A stretch of 64,000 nucleotides of DNA, from the NCBI GenBank assembly GCA_026874595.1, contig CM049313.1:41322659-41386658 (forward strand), written 5' to 3'. Positions 23,560-33,750 of the stretch are shown here, piece after piece. Source of the DNA: Sipunculus nudus. Lineage: Eukaryota; Annelida; Sipuncula; Golfingiida; Sipunculidae. The translations under genes were made by a program, and so were the position numbers. The notes under the pieces were generated by a model that worked only from the letters and a program-made list of their open reading frames with translations, did not search any database and had not been told where the DNA came from. Numbering within the stretch: position 1 is the stretch's first letter; every line of letters begins with the position of its first letter.

Positions 23560-24640
23560 CAAGGTCAAAAATGTTTTAACTTGGCTGACAGCTTGGTGGA
23601 GATTGTTGTGTCAAATTTGAAGGGAACAGATGCAGTACTTCAAAATTGTGGGGTTGAGCAAAATTCTGTTTCCAAAGATTTGAGAACAGATTGCTCCTGT
23701 CACATTGCCCTTTGACCTTTTGACCCAAAAAATTGATAGGAATCTTCATCCAATGGCAGGTTAACTATATTTACAAAAGGGAAGGTTTAGGATAAAATGC
23801 ATTGCTTAAAATGCATCCACAATCTTTTAAAGATGTGGGTCTTGTGACCTTGACCTTTGACCGCATGACCTCAAAATCAATTGGATTCTTGCTTTCTTGA
23901 TAAGCCATATATAAGTCAAGTTTGAAACGCATATATCTATCTGAGCTGGAGTTATCATCAGGAAATGAATTTTGGGACAGACGGCTCCTGTGACTGTCAC
24001 CTTTGACCTTGTGACCTCAAAATTGTCACAATGTCTACCTCTTTTGGCAGGTGAACTATATGTGCAAGATGAAAGGTCTGAGATGAAAAGTTTGGCTGAA
24101 AATTCATCAACAATCTTTTTAAAGATGTGTCCTGTTACCTTTACCTTTGACCGAGTGACCCCAAAATGAATCGGGGTCTTGCTTTTTTAATGGGACATAT
24201 ATAAGTCAAGTGTGGAATTCATACATCAATAAAAGCTGGAATCATCATTCGGAAATTAATTTTTTGACAATTATGGCGTGTAAACAAGAAAAGAATAACA
24301 GAGTGCTCCACCAGTTTCCGGCACATCACAAGGCTATCCAAGATCTTCCGTCACCTTGATTTTTGGACCAATCCATGCAAGCTTTCTTGAGATATTTAAG
24401 GATTTATGTTATTCTCAGCAAAAATAGACCTATTCAAGTTCAATGTCCTAGCAAAGGTCATGACCCAATTTTCAATAGGCTTTGTCCTCTTACCTATATC
24501 TATAAACATTAAAAGATTGATAGAGATCAGTCAAATATTTTTTTAGTTTTCCCGCTCACAAGATTTTTCTGCGGCGTCGGCGGCGGCGGGACCGTAATAA
24601 CCATAGAATCCCGACTTTGTCTGGGGATACAATAATGGCT
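23560..24640 (+). repeat. GACCTTTGACC repeat units plus following module
   Basis: Four units with CCTTTGACC blocks stand at about 23705, 23850, 24000 and 24135; the one at 23845-23862 is a perfect 18-base motif. ATATATAAGTCAAGTTTGAA and ATTATCATCAGGAA words match 355-1495. The block at 24485-24640 repeats the module of 1496-1650, ending TTTGTCTGGGGATACAAT. It is a second copy of the element at the window's start, in the same orientation. Confidence 0.75.
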
Positions 24641-24689
24641 AAGTATATAAAACTAGGGACCCATGGGTCTCGACGTTGAGCTGAATTTG

Positions 24690-25317
24690 ATTTAAGGATA
24701 TTTTTATGAGATTTTTCAAAATTTTGATTCTGTGACCTTGACCCTTGAACTTATGACCTAAAAATCAGAAAAAATGTGTGAATAGAAGAAAAAATCCACC
24801 AGTCCCAGGAAAATGATAAAACTGCTCGTGATCTATAAACATATATACACGAGGTTTCAGGACACTAGATGAAGCCACAGATGGGAAGCTGACACCTTGC
24901 AGTTAATTGGCAGTCTTTAAATATAGTGGAAATGTGTGAAAAATCAAAAGTAAATATAGGTGGCGCCACCGCTCTTCCGGAAGTGATGAAACTAGTCATG
25001 ATAAATATTCAAAGCAAGATTCATGGCAATCCATACGATAATTATTGAAAAACATAAGATTTTGTTTCATTTTTTTAAGATTATTCTGTAGTGCCGAAAC
25101 ACGCCCCATAACTCGTAGAATATAAGTAGCATTGAACCTAATTTCAGGTTTCCAAGATTTTTCAAGGACCTCCCTGGATGTAAAGTTAGAGGATTCAAGG
25201 TCTAACGTTTACATTTTGTGCCTTGTTAACGGACTGACAGACACAGACGGACGGACGGACGGACGGATAAGAGTGATCGCTATAGTTCAGATAACTTTCA
25301 GTCAGCGGAGCTAAAAA
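24690..25317 (+). repeat. Composite repeat, 3' half with palindrome, GGAC tract and hairpin
   Basis: In order this holds a GACCTTGACCCTTG block, a GACACTAGATGAAGCC module, the palindrome GGTGGCGCCACC at 24959-24970, the ACTCGTAGAATATAAGT module, GGACGGACGGACGGACGG, the hairpin around AACTTTCAGTCAGC, and AAAAAC. The same order is seen at 30990-31480. Confidence 0.75.
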
Positions 25318-25427
25318 CGCAGATATTCATATGACCTTTTATTTCACGCTAACTCACTTACATGCTTACTAACATTCAGGTGAAGTATCATACACATTTT
25401 ATGAAACTTTTATTGACATTTTAAAGG

Positions 25428-25432
25428 ATATA

Positions 25433-25465
<33 letters not shown>

Positions 25466-25669
25466 AATATATATATATATGTGCGTTTTCTCAGTAAAAA
25501 GAGCATGTATTGATCAACATCACGTTTATTCAGAGAATGCCTTTCCAAATATAATCTATATGTAAAAATAAAACGTATATAACACCAGGAAGTAATCTGT
25601 ACGTGTACGGCCTGTTGTGTGACAAAATTCACGTTTCACTTTGGGGTGGTATGATAATTTTACATATAT

Positions 25670-25700
<31 letters not shown>

Positions 25701-25709
25701 CCTCTCTCT

Positions 25710-25755
<46 letters not shown>
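25428..25755. repeat. TA microsatellite and TA-CA-CT-CA-TA compound microsatellite
   Basis: A TA run covers 25428-25480 and a compound tract of TA, CA, CT, CA and TA dinucleotides covers about 25661-25755. Open frames over them encode only repeated Tyr-Ile or His-Thr. The next 1.5 kb (25756-27314) contains no gene I can support. Confidence 0.9.
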
Positions 25756-25756
<1 letters not shown>

Positions 25757-27314
25757 CTCTTTTTAAGCTTTGGGCAGGAACACCTCCTTTAACCCTTTTA
25801 GATTTCTGCTGATATTGACCCTTAGAATTGAAATGAATATGATAGAGCAAAATTTTTTTTAAATCATCACTATTGAGTAAAACTAAAAACATGGCAACTA
25901 AATCTCCAAAATCCTTTTGAATCACCCATTCATCAAATTGACATGCAGCAATCGTGAAAACCCTTTTTAATACAACCTTTTCAGCACGTAGAAGTTTGAC
26001 TGTCTTACAATATTATGGTCCACAAGGCTGAATCAACCTGCATCAAGTCTGGAAAATCACCTTTCTCTACCACTAATATCATTCGTTAAACCTTAGTTAA
26101 CACAATAAGTTACCGCGGTTATGAATTTTCATCAATATTGTTCAGTCTCCACTAAAGTGGCGACTGGGTCCCGACGGGTTAAAGGACATTTGTTGTTAAA
26201 ATGACAACTAGGCGGCGCTGAGGTACATTTTACTCTAAACGTATGCGGCTATTTTATAAAATAATACTAGTGCATGGTCAGACAGAAAAACAAATACTGC
26301 ATGACCGACAGCTACCTGAAACAAAACGCACACATCCACAAACTTCCAATCACAACCGAGCATATACGTTCATTCAAATTAAGAAATGTTGGTATTAAAT
26401 TATATCTCCATTTCATTAAGCCGCAACTTCATTAACGCAACGTTGTTCGGTCGTTTCAATTCTAAATATTTAATCGAGACATTTACTTTTCAGTGTCACC
26501 TGTACATGTGATCTTAAATAGAATTCTCAAATTATTCTTGAGTAGTATACAACTTCTTTGAAAATCTCAACCTTAATCTAAAATACCATGCATAAAACCA
26601 TGTATAAACCACAGTGCTTCACTAATTATTTTCTTGAAACCCGGCTACTAGTGCAGTATTTGGTTAACGGTTATCCTGCATGTATTGTGTTACGTCTGGT
26701 AACGTTTAATCATTCTGCGAGTTTATTTGTTGTCTATACTATGTTGTATATATTGTATAACGTGCTTATATGTCACCTTATGCTCATATGTCACATTATC
26801 CTTAAATGTATATATGTTGTTATCGTCATTGCAAACATGTTACATGTTTACAGGAGAGCATGTATATTGGCCAATGGCTACTTCGTAATCCTGTTAAATT
26901 AAATATGTTCAAACAAAAATATAACAGTATTCACAGAAAATTTCGTTAATAGATTTTAATTTCATAAATAATATACTAAAGTCTCCTAGATGCTTGTGTT
27001 TTTGTCCATGGTAATTTTTTTTTAGTGTAAACTTGTGCCCATTTGATCCTCGACTATGAACATATACTTTGTCGCACGATTGCACTATCATATAACATAC
27101 ACAAAAAAAAACCAGTGATACTGTACAAAAAAATTACATGTATATAAAATGATCAGGCTTTGTCCGCCTTAGCATATTAAAGTTGTCGTGCTGCACATGG
27201 TCAATTCATTCTGAGATTCTGAGAGCTCATTTAATCCACGAGTGTATGTACGTCAGTTGTAAAGACGACATGTAGGACATATTCTGAGCTGGCAGATGAA
27301 ATTGGATACATGTC

Positions 27315-27320
27315 TTTATT
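27315..27320 (-). terminator. Candidate poly(A) signal of gene A
   Basis: AATAAA on the minus strand, 154 bases past the gene A stop codon. No nearer hexamer is visible. Confidence 0.45.
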
Positions 27321-27473
27321 CGGACTAACATAAAACTCTATCACTGAGTATAGTATTACTGTTCACCGTGTATAACTTAACCTAGAAGCCGATGTTGGAG
27401 CTATTAATTTCGCGACACAGATTTTAAGACGTTGAAAGCATATCTACTGGCAGTTTGCAGGTTTATGTCGACG

Positions 27474-29886
27474 TCACACACAGCTGAGTGACCTAGCGAC
27501 ACCTTTCGGCTGATCAGGGCCGTCTGGAAGGTCAAGTGATTTACATTGGTGTGTTTTACACAGTGGACACCTTCTTGTCTGTGACTTCACGATCGGATCA
27601 CGTAAACTCTCGGACAAAGCCTGGGCGTACGTGGGTGGGGGTTCGTGGGTCTCATTTTGCCCATTTGCTCTCGCAGTGGTCCCGTTATCACCCACAGTCA
27701 CTTCACTTCTCGGAGAGGGATTATATTTAGCCTCAAAATTATTTTCAGTTCGTTCATGATGGATACATCCGTACTGCGCATGCTCAGTCCCCGCTTTCGC
27801 TTCCGGTGTCGTGCCACCCGATGGATCTGTCAGTAGCAGACCAATGAATGGTGCTGTAGGAGTCAGGGGTTCTGGTGATCCAATTACTCGCGACATCTGC
27901 GGGTCTGCAGCGGAAGCGGAACCGCTGAAGCTCGTCTCGTGTTTCTTCCCGCTATCTTTGGTTTGACCAGTTGTCGAAAGTCGGCGCTTCTCCCCTTTAC
28001 CCAGTTTGAAGAAAAATTTCTGTTCGCTAGAACCTGTTAAATAATGCAGAGAAAATGAAGTAATACATTTATATGCAGACCATATTATTTTTTTTTTACA
28101 TATATATGAATATTTTGTTAAATACTTATGTTAGTAACCTCATAATAAATGGGACCCTTTTAGAAAAAAAGTATATACATCAATCTCCGTTACATTAAAC
28201 CTTAACAATGCAGAAGAAGTAGTAAACAAAAAGAACTACAGTAACCTTGGTAATATCTGGCAATACTCTCAGAACTGGATTATATAGCATTTTATAGTTA
28301 CATGAAATATGTTTTAATCAATCTGGAAACTTATCAGTGATATGTGAAGCAATATTTACTCGATACCTAGATATTACAGGTCCTTAAACAAGAATTCTAT
28401 AGAAAGATTCATCGACACAATATTTAAAATATTAAATAACTGGAATAGATATTTCAGTGATGAAGTTTAAGGAAACTGACAGCAACACAATTCAAACTTT
28501 ATTTTTTACAATAGTGGGCACCAATTGTTTTTCAAAATTTTCTGTTGGTATGACTATTAAGATATCATTACCTTTTTGAGCTAGCATGAGCATGCAGCAA
28601 TACAAAACACACGCGCTATGTATAATGTCACTTGAAACAGACAAGGAACAACATTTGATGTTTAAGTACTGTTATTTAAGTATAATCACTAGAGCTATCT
28701 ATTGGCACGTGAAGTTAATAGTATATGTGATGTATAAGGCAATGGGTGACGAACGTCTATGCGCTATATGAGTGATTTTCCATGTTGTTTAGTACAATCC
28801 TTTTGTCGATGTCGAAGGTTCTCTACATGTGTTGGGTTATACTGCATTTGGTTTTAGCATAACACCACACATAACCTCGAGCTTGAACCTGCGAAACAAA
28901 ATGGGTTTCGACACAACTTGATTTCACTGAAGGCCTATACATTCACATGCATAAACATACTGTACACTGTAAGGAGTACAGAAATGTGAGCGAGGTCCCA
29001 GTGGGTCACATTTAATTTAAGGCGCATTATTAGGGTAGGGTATTATTTTCATCATCTCGCCTTAACCCTTGCACTCGTGACCCGTTGATTAAGCACCCTC
29101 ACTTTATTATTCCTTACGATCCTCGAGTATTCATTTGAGCGTCTAGCGTGACGGTACGTGTACTGAATCAATCCAGAGCCTCTGTGTTGGAGGGTCTGTG
29201 AGTTTTATACATAGGCTTCTACACACCGTGTTCAGGCCCCTATATATATACAAGATGTTACTGACCTTCACATTGAGCCAACTGATTTTGCCTTTATATA
29301 ATCACCATCGTATGTATTGTCAGGATTTAATTATACACTAATTAGCCTATATAGTTAAATTTACTACCTTTGAGACGCTCATTTCAAACTATTTGCCACG
29401 TTATGGAAACATACACTTTCACAACGTTCGGTAACATTACGTTTATGACAATGAAGAAAATTGATATGTAACAATTACTGCCATACAAATGTTATATATG
29501 TGTGTGTGTGTGAGGGTGTGTGTGTGTTGCTGTTTCCTTGAAATAATCCAATGAAAATGTTTATATACATAACACATACTTACTTTTTATATACACTAAA
29601 ACAGGGATAACTTATTTTACATGTTTCGGGAATACTCATGAATACACAAACCTACATGAAAATAAGGGTGTGAAGTGAACTGTGTCTGGCCTCCCATAGA
29701 TTTACCTACCACTGAGTGCTACTGACCTGTTTGTTCAGACTTCGGTTTTTCCTTGTTAGCTTTCTCCTTGGCAAGTCGCTCCTGTTTTTGTCGGACTCTG
29801 TAACATGCCCCACAGTCTGAGCAGAGTTTACACTCCTCCCCGCAGCCACATTTGTGAGTGCGACAACATTCACTCTCACAACACAT
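27474..29886 (-). CDS. Gene A: two-exon Cys-rich/PPxY protein, 239 aa
   Basis: Exon 1 is 29886-29727 and exon 2 is 28033-27474. The intron of 1,693 bases has donor CAG-GTCAGT and acceptor TTAACAG and is phase 1, splitting a Gly codon. Ten cysteines occupy positions 2, 3, 7, 8, 13, 15, 19, 22, 25 and 28, then RVRQKQER and a Lys-rich helix-like stretch. GSSEQKFFFKLGKG follows the junction. The middle is low in complexity and unlike gene B. PPPTY stands at 185-189, CPLC at 209-212 and RSLSC at 234-238, one residue before the end. The ATG has A at -3. There is no signal peptide or membrane span, so it is probably cytosolic or nuclear, or lipid-attached by its N-terminal Cys pair. The PPxY motif suggests a WW-domain partner such as a NEDD4-type ligase; this is inference. 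The family is not recognised. Confidence 0.85.
28034..29726 (-). other. Intron of gene A
   Basis: GT-AG phase-1 intron, in the same place as in gene B but 1.2 kb shorter. Apart from a TG run at 29500-29527 I see no repeat or coding sequence in it. Confidence 0.75.
29500..29527. repeat. TG microsatellite
   Basis: A TG run with a short GAGGG interruption, inside the gene A intron. Confidence 0.9.
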
Positions 29887-30003
29887 CTTGTTGGCCGGAG
29901 AAGACCACCGAGGACTTGTGCAATCCTGAGACTCAATCCACTGTATAATGTGCTGTTAACATGATCCATGTAACGCGTGAAGTAAACTAGCAAAGTACAC
30001 TTG

Positions 30004-30009
30004 TTTATA
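30004..30009 (-). promoter_or_regulatory. TATA-like box of gene A
   Basis: TATAAA on the minus strand lies about 120 bases before the gene A start codon. It predicts a transcription start near 29975 and a 5' UTR of about 90 bases, if no intron lies in the leader. Confidence 0.35.
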
Positions 30010-30129
30010 TTTTATCTGTAAGGAAGTTTAGCCACTGTATATTCTTGTAGCTTGTAATATATGTACACGAGCCTCCTTGGCATGTGACAGTGTTTTCCTG
30101 CCCAGAGGCTAAATATGGTAAACTAAAAC

Positions 30130-30135
30130 CACGTG
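30130..30135. promoter_or_regulatory. E-box upstream of gene A
   Basis: CACGTG, with minus-strand context GTCACGTGGT, sits 244 bases before the start codon. It shares nine bases, TCACGTGGT, with the gene B site at a similar distance. Confidence 0.4.
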
Positions 30136-30216
30136 ACTGCTTCAGGTCTGGGCCACTTGGTTAAGTGGTGAAAATTCCCAACTGGGATATTATGGTGTCA
30201 GCTTTCATATATCACA

Positions 30217-30260
30217 CAGGGGCGGATTTAGTGTATATATGTTGAGGGAGGGGGGGGGGT
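30217..30260 (+). mobile_element. hAT-like MITE end with poly(G)
   Basis: CAGGGGCGGATTTAG is followed by a G tract at 30250-30259. The element at 48586-48801 has the same motif and G tract. Its other end was not found; the composite repeat begins about 100 bases further on. Confidence 0.35.
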
Positions 30261-30369
30261 CCATTTGGCCTCTGGACCCTGAAAATCAAAATGTTTCTTA
30301 CTTAGTTGAGTGGTGGGTCTTTAATAGATCAAGTTTGAAGCCAATCCGTCTAGCCAAAGCAGAATTATT

Positions 30370-31480
30370 ATCAATAAACTAATTTGTAAATGGATGGGCT
30401 TCGATACCTTGACCTTTGACCCTTTGACCCCAAATCGAAAAGAATCTTCCTCTATCGACAGGTGAAAATCTTGAAAATGGAAGGTTTAATTGTGATGAAA
30501 AGTTTGGCATGAAATGCATACACATTCTTTAAAAGATATGAGCCCTGTGACCTAGACCTTTGACCTTTGGCCACCAAAATCGACAGGATTCTTACTTTAG
30601 TCGTGAGCCATATATAAGTTTAGTTTGAAACCAATATGTCAAACATGACTGGAGTTATCATCTGGAAACTAATTTATAAACAGATGGCCCCTGTGACCTT
30701 GACCTTTAACCTTGTGACCCGGATTTAATTATGCTCTCCCCATACTGGCAAGTCAGATAAATTTGCAAGATGGAAAGTTTGAGATGGATAGCTTGGCTTA
30801 AAATGCAACAATAACCTTTTACATAAGTGAGTCTTGTGACCTTCACCTTTGACCTCATGACCCAAAAATCATACCGGTTCTTCCTTTAATGGTGGGCCAT
30901 TTGTAAGTCGTGTTTAAAATCCATATGTCGATCCAACAAACTTGTGTGGATAAACGGATGGACAGACAGACAGACAAACAGACAGACAGAGTGATTACTA
31001 CAGGACATCCATGCACTTGTGATCAATAAACACGCCAGGTTCTGGGACACTAGAAGGAATCACAGCTGAGAAACTGAGATGATTGTTTTCATTTATAGTA
31101 AAAAATATATATAGAAAAATATTCGTGTATTTTGAAAATACAGGTGGCGCCACCAGTTTTCGGCAACTAACAAAACTAGTCATGGTCAATATTCAAGGCA
31201 AGTTTCATGAAAAATCCATGCTTTAATCATCAAGATATTGGAGGTTTTATATCAATTTTTTATTATTCTCGGGTGTACTTACAAGCCCCATAGCTCGGAG
31301 GATATAGGTCGCAGTGATATTATTCAGGCTCCCAAGGAGATTTTTTATTGACCTCCTTGGATGTACACTAAAAACTTTTTAGGACCAGCGGTTTCGATTT
31401 GTGCCCTGCTAACGGACGGACTACGGACAAAGTGCCATTCCTGTACCCCAGTTGACTAACAGTCAGCTGAGCAAAAAAAA
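30370..31480 (+). repeat. Fullest copy of the composite repeat, ~1.1 kb
   Basis: This copy keeps all modules in order: four units with GACCTTTGACC-type blocks (near 30410, 30550, 30695 and 30840), a GACAGACAGACAGACA tract, the GGGACACTAGAAGGAATC module, the palindrome GGTGGCGCCACC at 31143-31154, the GGATATAGGTCGCAGTGA module, CGGACGGACTACGGAC, and the terminal hairpin around ACTAACAGTCAGCTGAGC followed by a run of A. No open frame spans it, so it is non-autonomous or satellite-like. The hairpin end resembles Helitron-type 3' ends, but no conserved CTRR terminus was verified. Confidence 0.75.
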
Positions 31481-32503
31481 ACCTGACGGGGAGTGGTTTT
31501 CCTTGTGGATGTGTAAGTGCTAAATTTAACCATGATTCATATATAAATAGACGAGTCTAGCTAGAGCCATTCATGAAAACAATCATGATGGGAATTCCTT
31601 CAGTCTTTATATGTGTGTTGCTCCGCATAACGTGCGTTTTATCCTATGTAGGCCTGGCGAAATGTTTAATTGGCTCAGTCAGACAGAGCTAGTACTCAAG
31701 TGAAATTTATGGATTCACTTGGTGATCACTCGTGCAGACGATTTCGCAGAAGTTTTTTTTTTTTACCGAGAGGATTAGTGATGTCATGGAGTGCCGCAAA
31801 CTGGGACTAATAAATTATCGTGTATATATTTAATTTTATGTTTTATTGTCTGGACATAAAATTTTCTTAACACCATATAGGCTTACTTCATTACATAGTA
31901 TGTCCCTAGCTTCATTCTTACTCCATTCATTGATAACCAGCCATTATACAAAAGAAACAATGTACATGTATAGACACTGAGTGAATGTACTGATAGGTAA
32001 GCAAGGATGCGGGGATTATACCTTAGAACAAAAATCTAATACCAATCTAATCCGTGTCTGTTCATTAAATAAAACTCAGCATTGGATGCAGTGAACACTC
32101 GTGGATCTGATTGCTTTGCCAAGTGATCCCAGAGGAAGAGGACTTGGAAGTTCCTCAATACCAGGATATATGATGTAAGGGAACGCCGCCGGCATGGGAT
32201 GGAGAGAGGGAGATGGGACGGAGAATAGATGGATGTTGAAAGAATATATATGGCGCCGGAGCTTCACTTTTGGTTCGGTCGGAGAACGGGCCAGCCAGTT
32301 CACTTTCCAACGAAAAAGTATATATGTAAAGAGAGTTCGGTAGGCCCTATTTATTGTTTATTATGACCAAAGGAAGATACATTTTCAAAAGATAGAGCTG
32401 AGAAGGTATAACTTTGTTGTTGAAAATCCAAGCCCACTACAAAAACATTCCAACACAACCACAGACCGAAAAAATAAATAAAATGCTGTCTAAAACGTCT
32501 TCA

Positions 32504-32583
32504 CATATAGCTTAGATTATTTTCAGTTAATGTATTTTCATATATAGCTAAGATTATTTACAGTTAATGTATTTTCATGCATA
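32504..32583. repeat. Two-copy ~43-base tandem repeat
   Basis: ATATAGCTTAGATTATTTTC and CAGTTAATGTATTTTCAT recur immediately with few changes. The surrounding 31481-33107 is otherwise featureless and AT-rich. Confidence 0.75.
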
Positions 32584-33107
32584 GAGAGCCGATATAGAAG
32601 TATATATTTAGTAAAAGCAAAACCTGTATATATACGGGCGATGTCCTTTACATTGAACATTACATGAGTATCCTTCACGCACGTGCATCGAGAGCATGAA
32701 AGTTTATTAATCACAGTGTATTAGAACATGTTAACCCGGGATGCCTGAAACAAATTTGTCAAAATAGTGAATAAACTTCATAGAATGTTATAAATGTTGG
32801 ACAGATTCAGTTAAACGAGGGTGAAGGTCACCATAAAATTCCATATAAGACCACACATAAAACATTCATATAATGTGTAATAACGGGTAAGTTTTGACTA
32901 TTTAACTATTTAAAGCCGAATTAGCTGTATTAAACTGTATTAAACTTTTTCCAAATGGTCCAGGTTTGCACAACGCGGTCTGATAACCACTTGTAGTTTA
33001 TAGGCATATAAGGGAGCCTGAATTAATATATGTTCCAGAACAGTTTATTTCACTCACTTTATTCTGGACTGTGCAGGATTAGCACAGAGAGTGATAGATT
33101 GTGTGTA

Positions 33108-33318
33108 TAATCAAAGCCATGCACCACATTGCAAGTCTGCCATTCCTAAACAATAATAATTATAATAAAAAATAAATAAAAAACAATAATAGTGTTAACT
33201 TGACACTTGGTGTGTATCATTAAAGCCATGTACCACATTGCAAGTTTGCCATTCCTAAACAATTATACTATTTAATAAATAAAAAAATTATAATAATACT
33301 GTTAACTTGACACCTGAT
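33108..33318. repeat. Two-copy ~107-base tandem duplication
   Basis: AAAGCCATGCACCACATTGC, TTGCCATTCCTAAACAAT and GTTAACTTGACACYTG occur twice in order, about 107 bases apart, separated by A/T-rich spacers of different length. Confidence 0.85.
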
Positions 33319-33750
33319 CTTCCTGCAGTTATCATAAGATATCAGGAAAGAATAAATTAATAAATCATTATTCATTATGATTGTGATCAGCACTTATTAC
33401 TCTTAGCTGTAAGGAAATATTTCTTGTATACAATCTGGTAGACATGCAAGTTTACTTTAACGAACCTTTAATCTTTGGTATATCTGGCCCACTTGAACAT
33501 TTCATTTTAGGCCTGTCATTAAAGCCTTTACATTAAGATGTCTAAATTTGTAATATAAATATATTTCTTATAACCGAAGAAATAGTTTTATGCAAGTAAA
33601 ACAAAATATAGAGATATTATTGATATTTGAAAACTGAATCAACGCAATATGCGATTCACCGAGTCCCGGTATATCAATATATCGATAATATCCCGCAGCC
33701 CTAATAATCACTGGTTATCACAGAAATGTCTTGTTCAAAGCGTAACATTG

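Noticed and set aside
29706-29993. 95-residue minus-strand frame over gene A exon 1
   Set aside because: It is an out-of-frame shadow. The true frame starts at 29886 and is confirmed by the paralog.
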